A stretch of DNA of 64,000 bases from Bacillota bacterium (lineage in GTDB: Bacteria; Bacillota; Clostridia; Lachnospirales; Lachnospiraceae): contig JAEZMV010000025.1 of the NCBI GenBank assembly GCA_023414875.1, positions 77,981 to 141,980 on the forward strand, written 5' to 3'. Below the pieces are notes generated by a model. That model was given only the letters and a program-made list of their open reading frames with translations. It did not search any database and was not told where the DNA came from. Both the position numbers and the translations under genes were made by a program. How positions within the stretch are numbered: the stretch's first letter is position 1; every line of letters begins with the position of its first letter. Of the stretch, positions 28,203-37,046 are shown in pieces.

Positions 28203-29030
28203 ATGAAAAAAATTGCTGGTAAACTGATTCTATATATTTTTCTTACTTTGCTTACAATTATTACACTTGCTCCCATTCTGTGGGTTTTAATATCTTCTTT
28301 GAAAACCAAGAACGAAATGCTGACAAAACCATGGGGTTTACCTGGTAAGTTAATGTGGACCAATTATGAACAGGCATGGCAGCGGGGAAATTTTCAAGTG
28401 TTATTAAAAAATAGTGTTACTATAACTTTTTTTGCATTGATATTCATGGTTACGCTATCTGCTATGGTAGCCTTTGCAATATCTAGATATAAGATCAGAT
28501 TGAGTCGGATTGCACTTATTTATTTACTTATTGGTCAAACCATTTCAACCGCTATGATAGTCTTTCCTATCGTTATTATTCTAAAGAAAATTGGTTTTGA
28601 TGACAGTCATACTGGTTTGATATTGACGTATATTGCAGGGGGGTTGCCTTTTGCAACCTTTGTGATGCAGGGTTTTTTTAATGGAATACCCAAGGAAATA
28701 TATGAGGCAGCTGAAATTGATGGATCAGGCGAGTTTTCCATATTTAGAAGCATAGCGCTTCCTTTGGCAAAACCGTCTTTAGCTACGGTACTTTTGTATC
28801 AGTTTATGTGGGTCTGGAATGAGTTTACGTTGTCATTTACTGTGATCAACTCAACAGATAAGCGATCGATTATAGTTGGCCTTTATTCCGTAATTAATGG
28901 ACAATTGCAGACGAATTACGTTTTAGCATTTGCTGGAGCAGTCATTGTAAGTTTGCCAATCATCCTGATTTATCTAATCTTTCAAAAATATCTGATACAA
29001 GGACTGGTTGACGGTTCTGTGAAAGGATAA
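28203..29030 (+). CDS. ABC sugar importer permease 2 (MalG-type)
   Basis: A 275-residue membrane protein with six helices and the EAA motif EAAEIDGSGEFSIFRSIALP (~173-192). It is the second half of the membrane channel, directly after permease 1, and is followed within 14 bp by the TIM-barrel isomerase, so uptake and metabolism are co-transcribed. Confidence 0.9.
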   Translation: MKKIAGKLILYIFLTLLTIITLAPILWVLISSLKTKNEMLTKPWGLPGKLMWTNYEQAWQRGNFQVLLKNSVTITFFALIFMVTLSAMVAFAISRYKIRLSRIALIYLLIGQTISTAMIVFPIVIILKKIGFDDSHTGLILTYIAGGLPFATFVMQGFFNGIPKEIYEAAEIDGSGEFSIFRSIALPLAKPSLATVLLYQFMWVWNEFTLSFTVINSTDKRSIIVGLYSVINGQLQTNYVLAFAGAVIVSLPIILIYLIFQKYLIQGLVDGSVKG

Positions 29031-29043
29031 TGAGGTGGTTTCT

Positions 29044-29880
29044 ATGAATCTAAAAAGTCAATTAGGTGCTGCAGCTTGGGGTTTTAGAGAACTACAGATA
29101 GAGGAACAGCTTATTTTATGCAAGAAATTAGGCTTGACATCTCTGGAAGTAGGTATTGCGAATGCACAAAAGGATATTCCGTTAAATGCAACAGTAGATG
29201 ATTTAAAAAAAATTAAAGAGTTATATCAAAATTATGGAATTCTTCTTACTATGGCTGCAACAGGGAGCGATTTTACACTAAATAATGAGAAAGAAGTACA
29301 TAAAGAGATTTTTAAAATTAAAAAGGTAATAGAAATCAGCAGTTTATTAGGCGTAAAATTCCTACGTATTTTTGCGGGTTTTTCACATGCCGAAGATGTA
29401 GTTGGGACCCGCTTTGAGATAATGATTAAGGCGATTACAGAAGTTGCTGAGTATGCGAGAGTAAAAGGAGTTATACTGGCAATTGAAACCCATGGCGGGG
29501 TTGATGTATATGAAGACGGAGTCGTGCATTATATGTCTGTGAGTACAGAGCCGGAACATTTAAGGTATCTGATTAAGGAAATACCAAGCGATGTTAAATT
29601 TGTATTTGATGCCGCGAATCTTTATGCAGTAGGAATAAAACATCCGGAAGAGATTTATTCAATGATGAAAGACCGTATCGCATATATGCATCTTAAGGAT
29701 TTTATCAGTATGCCAAACGGTCATGTGATACCCGGAGCATGTGGTGATAGTGATATGGATTGGAGGGCTTTTCTGAAAGCCGTTTCTGATTTTACGGGGC
29801 CTCTTCTAATTGAATACGAAATTCCGGATCATATTGAAGAAGGTTGTCAGAAATCGATTCAATATTTAAAAAATATATAG
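29044..29880 (+). CDS. sugar phosphate isomerase/epimerase-like TIM-barrel protein
   Basis: The preferred start is ATG 29044, with TGAGGTGG just upstream; GTG 29035 lies inside that site. The 278-residue product is an AP-endonuclease-2/IolE-like TIM barrel. Metal-ligand positions are visible: VILAIETHGG (Glu at ~143), VKFVFDAANLY (Asp), AYMHLKDF (His) and LLIEYEIPDH (Glu near the C-terminus). Members isomerise, epimerise or dehydrate sugars and inositols. Position in the operon implies action on the imported sugar or its oxidised form. Confidence 0.8.
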   Translation: MNLKSQLGAAAWGFRELQIEEQLILCKKLGLTSLEVGIANAQKDIPLNATVDDLKKIKELYQNYGILLTMAATGSDFTLNNEKEVHKEIFKIKKVIEISSLLGVKFLRIFAGFSHAEDVVGTRFEIMIKAITEVAEYARVKGVILAIETHGGVDVYEDGVVHYMSVSTEPEHLRYLIKEIPSDVKFVFDAANLYAVGIKHPEEIYSMMKDRIAYMHLKDFISMPNGHVIPGACGDSDMDWRAFLKAVSDFTGPLLIEYEIPDHIEEGCQKSIQYLKNI

Positions 29881-29899
29881 GAAGAAGGAAGATAAGATT

Positions 29900-30964
29900 A
29901 TGGACAGCAATAATATTTTTGATTATAAAAAAAGTATGGCTATTGTCATTGAGCGTCCTTTTCAAGCAGAGTTCAGGGAAATTGAGCTTACCGAGCCGAT
30001 GCCCGATGCTTATGTGGCTAAAACCACCTTCAGCAGTATTTCCAGTGGGACAGATATGAAGACATATAAAGGCTTACAGCATCCGGAACAGTGCTATTAC
30101 CCGCTTGTACCAGGATATGAAACTGCGGGTGTCGTAGTTGCGGCTGGCCCGAAAAGTGACGGGCGATTGAAGGTTGGAGATCGTGTTATGATCAATGAAT
30201 GCCGTGAATATGGTAATGTATGTGCTGCATGGGGAGGAGGCTCTGAATATACGATTAAGGACTCTAACACTACAAACGATATTTTTGATTATATGGTAAA
30301 AATCCCGGACAACGTTACTGACATGGAGGCTTCTCTTGCATATCTTCCATGTGTTGCTTTAAAGGGGATTAAACGTCTTAGTCTTAAGGAAAATGAAACA
30401 ATAGTTGTAGTTGGTGCCGGAATGATAGGAATCAGTGCGATACAGATTCTAAAAATTTTATGTCCTTCCCTTACTGTAATTTCGGTTGAACCTAATGCCT
30501 TCAGGAGAAGCATTGCTGAGAAATATGCAGATTATGTCATAGATCCTGACCATGCCGTTGAAAGGATTAAAGATTTGACAAAAGGTAAAATGGCAGATAA
30601 GGTTATTGAATGTTCAGGCAATTCTGAGGTTGTGGGTAAGCTTCACCAATATATCAAAGACGGTGGATGGAGTGATAACGATGAACCGGCCCATATTCAT
30701 CTTCAGGGAGATTATCCGGAAAAAATTATAATGGATTCCTATCATCGCTGGTTTGTCAAGAATTGTACCATAACGATGACCTGTGCCTTAGCACCATCTT
30801 GTAAGGAACAGATATTAGCATGGATCAGCGAAGGTAAATTCGATGTAAAAGGATTACCTGTAGAAGTATGGCCTGCTACGAAATGCAAAGAAGCCTTTGA
30901 ATATAAGGCTGATAAAGGCGATGATGTATTTAAAATAATGTTTGATTGGAGTATAGACAGATGA
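29900..30964 (+). CDS. MDR-family dehydrogenase lacking zinc ligands
   Basis: A 354-residue protein of the medium-chain dehydrogenase superfamily. It has PLVPGYETAGVVVAAGP (~68-84), then a Rossmann motif VVVGAGMIGISAIQIL (~170-185). The catalytic-zinc Cys is replaced (SSISSGTDMKTYKG, where classical enzymes have CGTD), and the four-Cys structural zinc lobe is absent. It therefore resembles BchC-like and other zinc-independent MDR oxidoreductases. It probably oxidises or reduces a sugar or cyclitol with NAD(P). Its stop overlaps the ATG of the next gene (ATGA, 30961-30964). Confidence 0.8.
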   Translation: MDSNNIFDYKKSMAIVIERPFQAEFREIELTEPMPDAYVAKTTFSSISSGTDMKTYKGLQHPEQCYYPLVPGYETAGVVVAAGPKSDGRLKVGDRVMINECREYGNVCAAWGGGSEYTIKDSNTTNDIFDYMVKIPDNVTDMEASLAYLPCVALKGIKRLSLKENETIVVVGAGMIGISAIQILKILCPSLTVISVEPNAFRRSIAEKYADYVIDPDHAVERIKDLTKGKMADKVIECSGNSEVVGKLHQYIKDGGWSDNDEPAHIHLQGDYPEKIIMDSYHRWFVKNCTITMTCALAPSCKEQILAWISEGKFDVKGLPVEVWPATKCKEAFEYKADKGDDVFKIMFDWSIDR

Positions 30965-32349
30965 CACCGAAGATAATTTTTATGCCCCATGCTAATATAC
31001 AGTATTCACAATTAAGTCCCGAAAAGAGACCTTGGGTAATAAAGAACTGCTATGAAAAATTATTTGATTTAATTATAGATAACCCTTATAAAATTGCATT
31101 TGAAGCAAGTGGCAAAACAATAGAAGATATTGCAGTTATGGCACCCGAGGTTCTTGATAAGCTGATTTTTCTTGTGAAGGAAGGGAAGATCGAACCTGTA
31201 GCTTCTCCCTATATTCATTTTATGCTTAGTAATATACCACCCCAGATATGTCTGGATTCGCTAAAACATAGCTTGGATACCTGGGAGAAATATGTAAAGG
31301 TTCGTCCGGTAGTTGGATGGAATCCGGAATGCGGATGGGCATCCTATTTACCAGAAGTATATAAAGAAGCCGGTTTCCAAACACTTATCATGGATGCGGA
31401 TTCATTTTTTCTATCCTTTGATGAAATAAGAGAAGCAACAGAACTTACGTATGATGTTCAGGGACATAGCAATAAAAATCAACTGTTCAAAATTGAGGAT
31501 TTTATAAAAAATAAGCCGGAATATTTGAAGTACATTACCAATCCATCCAGAGCCTCTAATGGCCTTCAGATGATCTTCCGGTTAGATAGTATGTCAAATC
31601 TTCTACTGTGGTACTTGATGGATGCAACAGAGGGAGTAAGGGATAAAAAAATAAGTGAAGATGATATTGCTCAGATGTATCATGCATGGAAAGAGCGTAT
31701 AGCCAGAAGCGGAAGCTTTATTATGCCATATGCTGAGGATGCCGAGTATATAGGAAGCTCAGCATATTTTTATGTAAAACAGTTTAATGCTGCTAGATTT
31801 TTCGAACCAGAACCAGATAGTATCCAACGTTTTAAAAATATTCTTGATTCTTCGCTGAAAGCAGGTTATGATATGGCTACTCCGTCAGAAGTCATTGCTT
31901 CAAGCAATATTATTGATAATGATCTTATCTATCAGATAGAAAATGGAGTTGCATGGCACGGAGGAACCGCTAAAGCATGGATGAATACGGAGCATGCCCT
32001 GCTCTTAGACCCTGTATGTCATTCTATATTTACAGGGATCAAAGAATTGTCAAAATGGCGAAATCAGACCTGGGATGATTTGGACGAAGACATGAATATA
32101 GCAATGAAGGCCCTTGCAAGTGCATGGGTATCGGATTCCAGGTGGCCACCCGCACCTACATCACCAGGAAGATTTAACGTGCAGGAAACGATATCAGATT
32201 TATATACGGCCAATGAAGCTATAGAACGAAGTATGAAAAACAGTGGATTTGATAAACAAAAATCCATATATTCACCAAAGCTTATGAAGACTCAAATTCG
32301 TTTGGTGGAAGAAAAACTTATGAATATGAAATATTTTGGCGAAGAATAG
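30961..32349 (+). CDS. glycoside hydrolase family 57-like protein
   Basis: The start is ATG 30961, coupled to the previous stop and preceded by GGAG; an upstream TTG at 30946 is unlikely. The 462-residue product has FMPHANIQYSQL at the N-terminus (GH57 region 1, HANxxYS), GKIEPVASPYIHFMLSNIPP, then VVGWNPECGW (region 3, probable nucleophile Glu at ~123) and YAEDAEYIGSS (region 4 DAE, probable acid Asp). Both catalytic positions appear intact. GH57 enzymes act on alpha-glucans or alpha-galactosides; this one is divergent and could have another substrate. It has no signal peptide, so the substrate is intracellular. Confidence 0.75.
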   Translation: MTPKIIFMPHANIQYSQLSPEKRPWVIKNCYEKLFDLIIDNPYKIAFEASGKTIEDIAVMAPEVLDKLIFLVKEGKIEPVASPYIHFMLSNIPPQICLDSLKHSLDTWEKYVKVRPVVGWNPECGWASYLPEVYKEAGFQTLIMDADSFFLSFDEIREATELTYDVQGHSNKNQLFKIEDFIKNKPEYLKYITNPSRASNGLQMIFRLDSMSNLLLWYLMDATEGVRDKKISEDDIAQMYHAWKERIARSGSFIMPYAEDAEYIGSSAYFYVKQFNAARFFEPEPDSIQRFKNILDSSLKAGYDMATPSEVIASSNIIDNDLIYQIENGVAWHGGTAKAWMNTEHALLLDPVCHSIFTGIKELSKWRNQTWDDLDEDMNIAMKALASAWVSDSRWPPAPTSPGRFNVQETISDLYTANEAIERSMKNSGFDKQKSIYSPKLMKTQIRLVEEKLMNMKYFGEE

Positions 32350-32371
32350 TTTTTATCTAAGAGGACAGAGA

Positions 32372-33361
32372 ATGGATACTGATGTAAGACTAGAGCTTGT
32401 ACATATGCAGCTGACTAGAAAATGCAATTTGAATTGCTGGTTTTGCAGCCAGAAAGATTTTAAAAATTATAAGCTTGAAGCAACAGATACCTTTATGAGC
32501 TTGGAAGACTGGAAAAAGGTTATAAATTCTCTTTCCGATTATCGTGATATAAGCGGTATTAGTCCTTCCATAATGCTCTGGGGTGGTGAACCATTATTAT
32601 ATAAGGATTTTGAAAAGATTGTCTTATATGCCCATGAGCTTGGTTTTTCCTTAGGTATGGTCACAAACGGAACAATGCTAAGCAAATACAAAGAGCTTTG
32701 TCACGAAGCATTTGATAAAATCTACATATCTGTTGATGGACCGGCCAAAATTCACAATGCAATCCGGGGACCTGGGGTTTTTGAGCAGATTAAGGAAAAT
32801 ATGCTTGAGCTAAAAGGCGGTCCGTTATTAGTCAATATGGCAGTTCTTACATCTGAGGTACGAAATCGCCTGGAGTGGCTTTTGGATGCATTTGTACCAT
32901 TGCAGCCGGATGAGGTAATATTGCAGGAATTGATAGGACTTAATAAGGATGAAATCACTAAATATAAAAGTTGGCTGTCCAGTGAATTCGGACAGAAGGT
33001 TTTTGAAATTGATGCATGGGAAAGAAGCATTGATTATGAACCGGCTAGGCAGAAAAAAGATTGCCTGGATCAGCTTCAGAATTTGAAATATCCATTTAAG
33101 GTTACATATTTGCCCCACGGCACGGAAGCTAAGAATAAATATTGTTTGTCGCCATTTCGGCATGTAAGCATTCAGTGTAATGGAAATGTATCCTTTTGCA
33201 CTGATTTTACAGATTATTCTGCGGGTAACGTAAAAGAAGTTGATTTACAGGACATTTTCAGAAGTGATGTAGCCGATAAATTCCGTAGAGAAGTAGTACA
33301 AGGGAATTGTATAACCTGTATGCATTGCTCCTGGAAAAACAATAATGACTTTAAGCTTTAG
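32372..33361 (+). CDS. radical SAM protein with SPASM/twitch-like C-terminus
   Basis: The preferred start is ATG 32372, after AAGAGGA. A TTG at 32336 overlaps the previous gene and lacks a site. The 329-residue product has the radical SAM cluster motif CNLNCWFC (Cys x3 Cys x2 Cys, ~21-28), the WGGEP motif and VTNGTMLS. C-terminal Cys residues (NKYCLSPF, NVSFCTDF, CITCMHC) suggest a second auxiliary Fe-S cluster. Such enzymes oxidise or epimerise peptides or alcohols; in this operon the target could be a sugar or cyclitol. It is the last gene before a strong terminator. Confidence 0.85.
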   Translation: MDTDVRLELVHMQLTRKCNLNCWFCSQKDFKNYKLEATDTFMSLEDWKKVINSLSDYRDISGISPSIMLWGGEPLLYKDFEKIVLYAHELGFSLGMVTNGTMLSKYKELCHEAFDKIYISVDGPAKIHNAIRGPGVFEQIKENMLELKGGPLLVNMAVLTSEVRNRLEWLLDAFVPLQPDEVILQELIGLNKDEITKYKSWLSSEFGQKVFEIDAWERSIDYEPARQKKDCLDQLQNLKYPFKVTYLPHGTEAKNKYCLSPFRHVSIQCNGNVSFCTDFTDYSAGNVKEVDLQDIFRSDVADKFRREVVQGNCITCMHCSWKNNNDFKL

Positions 33362-33420
33362 CTGGAATACATATTTAAATGACTGAAGGTTAAGACATTA
33401 ATAAAAATGATTTACTAATT

Positions 33421-33476
33421 AAGCATCATTTCTAAGAAAGGAGACTTTCTCCTTCCTTAGAAGGATGCTTCTTTTA
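33421..33476 (+). terminator. strong terminator of the sugar/radical SAM operon
   Basis: A ~22-bp interrupted stem runs from AAGCATC (33421) to GATGCTT (33464-33470), with inner arms AAGAAAGGAG/CTCCTTCCTT, followed by CTTTTATT. Confidence 0.85.
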
Positions 33477-33484
33477 TTGAGAAA

Positions 33485-33516
33485 TAAGAAAAGCCACTGT
33501 TTCCAGTAGCTTTTTC
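33485..33516 (-). terminator. terminator of the PTPS-like gene
   Basis: On the minus strand AAAGCTACTG pairs with CAGTGGCTTT (4-nt loop), then TTCTTATTTC. It lies ~110 bp beyond the stop of the minus-strand gene. Confidence 0.6.
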
Positions 33517-33626
33517 CAATGCTCTTTATTTAGATTTATATTATGTAGACAAACACTCTACATTGCATAGAGCATATGAGTAAAATTCTATTAAATCTTG
33601 TACAATAAGACTATCTGAATTATAAG

Positions 33627-34190
33627 CTATTTCTTATATCCACACTTAGGGCATATGCCACTTTCATTTAATTCAACACCGCATAATGGACAACGATTCT
33701 TTGTTCCCTGAGGCGCATATTCCTGTGTCGCAGCATTCACACCACTGGTGAAGGTTATCTTAGCAATGTTAAGTTTGTCCTTTAGAAGATCATAAACAAT
33801 CTTGATCATTCCTTCAACTGTCATAGTCTCTTTTGTAACAACCAGTCGGCAATCTGGATATGCGGTTGCAAGTTCTGTCTTAAAGGCTTCACCTTTCATT
33901 TTATTTTGAGGTGCTCCATTCTTAATACCCTGCTTCTCATAAACGTCTAAGATTGCTGGAAGTAAAGGATCATCCTCTCTCAAAATCAAAGCATGGTCAA
34001 AGTTCTTCAGAACATCCCAAGCTACCTTCTGGATTTCATTGCAAGGATAAACCATATTAACCCCTGGATTTACTGTATCTTCAACCTCAATTGTCAAAAC
34101 ACCTGTATGGCCATGTAAATACTGCGCCTCTCCTTGAAAACCAAAGAATCTGTGTGCATACTGTAGATCAAATGTAGTAAGACTTCTCAT
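33627..34190 (-). CDS. 6-pyruvoyl-tetrahydropterin synthase/QueD-like protein with zinc ribbon
   Basis: A 187-residue protein. PTPS-fold metal ligands are present: His13 (YAHRFFG) and His26/His28 (YLHGHTG), plus TKETMTVEGM near residue 125. The catalytic Cys of the canonical CxxxHGH motif is replaced by Ala (EAQYLHGH). The C-terminus adds a zinc ribbon, RCPLCGVEL...CPKCGYKK, not found in ordinary QueD. It may act on another pterin or 7-deazapurine intermediate, or be non-catalytic. It is monocistronic on the minus strand. Confidence 0.8.
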   Translation of the reverse strand: MRSLTTFDLQYAHRFFGFQGEAQYLHGHTGVLTIEVEDTVNPGVNMVYPCNEIQKVAWDVLKNFDHALILREDDPLLPAILDVYEKQGIKNGAPQNKMKGEAFKTELATAYPDCRLVVTKETMTVEGMIKIVYDLLKDKLNIAKITFTSGVNAATQEYAPQGTKNRCPLCGVELNESGICPKCGYKK

Positions 34191-34476
34191 CTTATTTCCT
34201 CCTTTAGATTATATCTATACGATATACTCTCTGTGTTATTACAGCATTATGATTTTAACACAAAATACTATAATTTTCAATAAAAACCAGCTTTAATCGT
34301 ACAATAATCTGTGATATACATAAAATACCAAATATTATCAAACTATTACTGTATTAATTGCCAAAAAACAGGAAATTTTATATATGACATACATTCCTCG
34401 AATTACCTTTCCATAACCCCAAAAGTAACCAATTTCTCCGAATTAGAAAAAAAATCTCGAAATTAACTTTTGGGTA

Positions 34477-34485
34477 TGGTATAAT
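34477..34485 (+). promoter_or_regulatory. extended -10 promoter of the cdaA operon
   Basis: TGGTATAAT (TG 34477-34478, TATAAT 34480-34485) lies ~130 bp upstream of the first gene. No clear -35 box is seen, as usual for extended -10 promoters. The rest of the 34191-34575 gap shows nothing recognisable. Confidence 0.5.
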
Positions 34486-34614
34486 AAAAAATAATGTTAT
34501 TCATAATGCTACTTTATAAGTGGTAAGAAAACTAATATAATTCAGGGTAAGATATGAATATTTCCGGTATATGGAGTGAAAAATTTAATGATAGCTCCGG
34601 GACATGGAGGAAAG

Positions 34615-35016
34615 ATGTTAAATAACGATAAAATAAGACTGATGACGAAGCTGGCTATTTATGAGAATAAAGAGGGCAAGGAAGATATTCGTTTAAGTAA
34701 ATACTATAAAACAGACTATGTCAGATATCACACTATAAAATCTCTTATTACTGCCAGCCTTGGATATGCATTAATACTGGTTTTAATATTCCTATATAAA
34801 TCCGAGTATATTATTCGTGAAGCAATTACGATGGATTATAAAACGATTGGCATGTATATTCTTGGTTTTTATATTATGATTATAGCAGTTTATGGTTTGG
34901 GTTCCGTGGTGGGATATTCTATCAAATACGATAAGTCCAGGAAGAAGCTGGGAAGGTATTATAAGCTGTTAAGACGATTGAGTAAAATTTATAACGAAGA
35001 GACGTCTGAGTCTTAG
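34615..35016 (+). CDS. membrane protein of unknown function
   Basis: About 133 residues if started at ATG 34615 (GGAGG four nt upstream); ATG 34588 or GTG 34576 are alternatives. Two hydrophobic segments (SLGYALILVLIFLY and IGMYILGFYIMIIAVYGLGS) are flanked by basic cytoplasmic ends (KKLGRYYKLLRRLSK). No family is recognised. It leads the operon that includes cyclic-di-AMP synthase, 20 bp before the next gene. Confidence 0.65.
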   Translation: MLNNDKIRLMTKLAIYENKEGKEDIRLSKYYKTDYVRYHTIKSLITASLGYALILVLIFLYKSEYIIREAITMDYKTIGMYILGFYIMIIAVYGLGSVVGYSIKYDKSRKKLGRYYKLLRRLSKIYNEETSES

Positions 35017-35035
35017 TTCTGGGAGGAAATAAAGA

Positions 35036-36106
35036 ATGATGCCACTATTGGTATTTAGAGAGAGGGTAAAAAATTTCTATCAAAGAAATGATATTTATAT
35101 TACCCCCGCAATAAAGTTTATATTTGCATTAATAGCATTTCAGACAATTAACAGAGAAATTGGGTATGATTCCAGGTTAGAATCCTTGCCGGTGATTTTG
35201 GCAATATCCCTGCTTTGCGCATTTACACCATCTGCGATCATGGTTCTTGCCGCATCGGGTATCGCGGCTTGGCACGTTTATTTTATATCACCGTTTTTGT
35301 CAATGATTGTTATCATATTCTTTTTGATTATTTACTTTTTATTTATTAGATTTACCCCAAGCTTGGGATATATAATTCTTGCAATCCCTATCTTATATTT
35401 TATGAAAATTCCTTATGTTATTCCGATCCTGTTGGGAATTACAGCTACGCCGGTAGCAATTATCCCAACCGCCTGCGGAGTACTGGTTTATTTTATGTTT
35501 CAAATTATTAAAACCGCAATTACGATTCAAGGAAGTACTTCAATTGATGATATTCTGAAGCTTTACACTTACGTAATAGACAATCTGGTTGGAAATAAAC
35601 AAATGCTTATGTCAATCATTATTTTTGCTTTAATTCTTATGGTTGTATACTATGTCAGAAGAATGAAGTTTGACTACGCGTTTGAAATATCAATTGCTGC
35701 GGGTGCTTTAACCAGTATCTTAGGATTTTTACTCAGTGATTTAATATTAGGAAAATCCGATCAGATACTTAGTATGATTTTAGGAACCATAGTATCCGGA
35801 GGTATTGTATATGTGGTTCATTTCTTCAAATTAACCCTGGATTATTCCGGAGTAGAGAATGTACAGTTTGAAGATGATGTATATTATTATTATGTAAAAG
35901 CGGTTCCAAAGGTAACTGTTACGACTCCTGAGATGAGAGTGAAGCATATTAATGTTAAAAATGTGGAACATGGAGTAAGGAACGGAGTCTTAAAGAAGGA
36001 TACTGATACCGATGAATTTGATGAGGATGAGGATACCTATTTTGATAATACCGGTGATTATGAATTCAAACATAAGGACCTCGCACAAGAAAGTGATTCT
36101 GAATAA
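35036..36106 (+). CDS. polytopic membrane protein, cdaA operon
   Basis: A 356-residue protein with eight or nine hydrophobic segments across residues ~15-260, then an acidic cytoplasmic tail (~265-356, DTDTDEFDEDEDTYFD). GGGAGG precedes the ATG pair. Its family is not recognised. Its location between another membrane protein and cdaA suggests a membrane complex linked to cyclic-di-AMP synthesis or envelope sensing. Confidence 0.7.
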   Translation: MMPLLVFRERVKNFYQRNDIYITPAIKFIFALIAFQTINREIGYDSRLESLPVILAISLLCAFTPSAIMVLAASGIAAWHVYFISPFLSMIVIIFFLIIYFLFIRFTPSLGYIILAIPILYFMKIPYVIPILLGITATPVAIIPTACGVLVYFMFQIIKTAITIQGSTSIDDILKLYTYVIDNLVGNKQMLMSIIIFALILMVVYYVRRMKFDYAFEISIAAGALTSILGFLLSDLILGKSDQILSMILGTIVSGGIVYVVHFFKLTLDYSGVENVQFEDDVYYYYVKAVPKVTVTTPEMRVKHINVKNVEHGVRNGVLKKDTDTDEFDEDEDTYFDNTGDYEFKHKDLAQESDSE

Positions 36107-36167
36107 AAGCATTGCTTTTGAATGGGTAAAGATAATGAAAGCAAATTTGCGGTAGGGGAGAAGGTAT

Positions 36168-37046
36168 ATGGAGTCTATCAAAAATTTCATCAAGGATTAT
36201 TTGGTGTGGTTATCACTTCCCAAAATAAATCCTTCGGATATCATTGAAATATGCATTCTTGCGTACCTGATTTACCATGTTGTAAAGTGGGTTAAGAGTA
36301 CAAGAGCCTGGTCATTAGTTAAGGGTCTGGTTGTTATCATGCTTTTCTGGCTCTTGGCAGTTATATTTGATCTTAATGTTATCATATGGATTATTAAGAA
36401 TACAATCAACGTCGGAATTATTGCAATTGTTATACTGTTTCAGCCTGAATTCAGAAAGGCACTCGAACAGCTTGGACAGAAAAACTTAGTGAAATCTATT
36501 ATTACCTTTGATGATATAAAGGATAAGAATGAGAAATTTTCGGATCATACCTTAAATGAAATTGTACGGGCTACCTTTGAGCTTGCCAGAGCAAAAACAG
36601 GCGCTTTAATCGTTTTGGAAGAGAACGTTCCGCTAAACGACTTTGAAAATACCGGAATTATTATCGATAGTATGGTCAGCAGCGAATTGTTAATTAATAT
36701 TTTTGAACATAACACACCCCTTCATGACGGTGCAGTTATCCTTAGAGGAAACAGAATTACAGCAGCAACCTGTTACTTACCCTTATCGGATAATATGCAG
36801 TTAAGTAAGGATTTAGGTACCAGACATCGCGCAGGTATTGGTATAAGTGAGGTTTCAGATAGCTTAACGATTATAGTATCTGAAGAAACAGGTAAGGTTT
36901 CAATTGCTAAGGGAGGAAAGCTGGTCCGCAACGTAGACGGAGATTATCTTAGGGCTAAATTAACAGATGCACAGCATAAAACGATTGATACTAAGAGATT
37001 AAGACTATGGAAGGGAAGAATAAAGAATGAAAGAGAAGTTGACTAG
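36168..37046 (+). CDS. cdaA: diadenylate cyclase CdaA
   Basis: A 292-residue protein. Three N-terminal transmembrane helices (~22-95) precede a DAC domain with the two catalytic signatures: HDGAVILRGNRI (~187-198) and TRHRAGIG (~220-227). It condenses two ATP into cyclic-di-AMP, which controls potassium and osmolyte balance. The next gene, cdaR, overlaps it by 20 bp, the conserved cdaA-cdaR arrangement of Firmicutes. glmM, often third, is absent here. Confidence 0.95.
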   Translation: MESIKNFIKDYLVWLSLPKINPSDIIEICILAYLIYHVVKWVKSTRAWSLVKGLVVIMLFWLLAVIFDLNVIIWIIKNTINVGIIAIVILFQPEFRKALEQLGQKNLVKSIITFDDIKDKNEKFSDHTLNEIVRATFELARAKTGALIVLEENVPLNDFENTGIIIDSMVSSELLINIFEHNTPLHDGAVILRGNRITAATCYLPLSDNMQLSKDLGTRHRAGIGISEVSDSLTIIVSEETGKVSIAKGGKLVRNVDGDYLRAKLTDAQHKTIDTKRLRLWKGRIKNEREVD

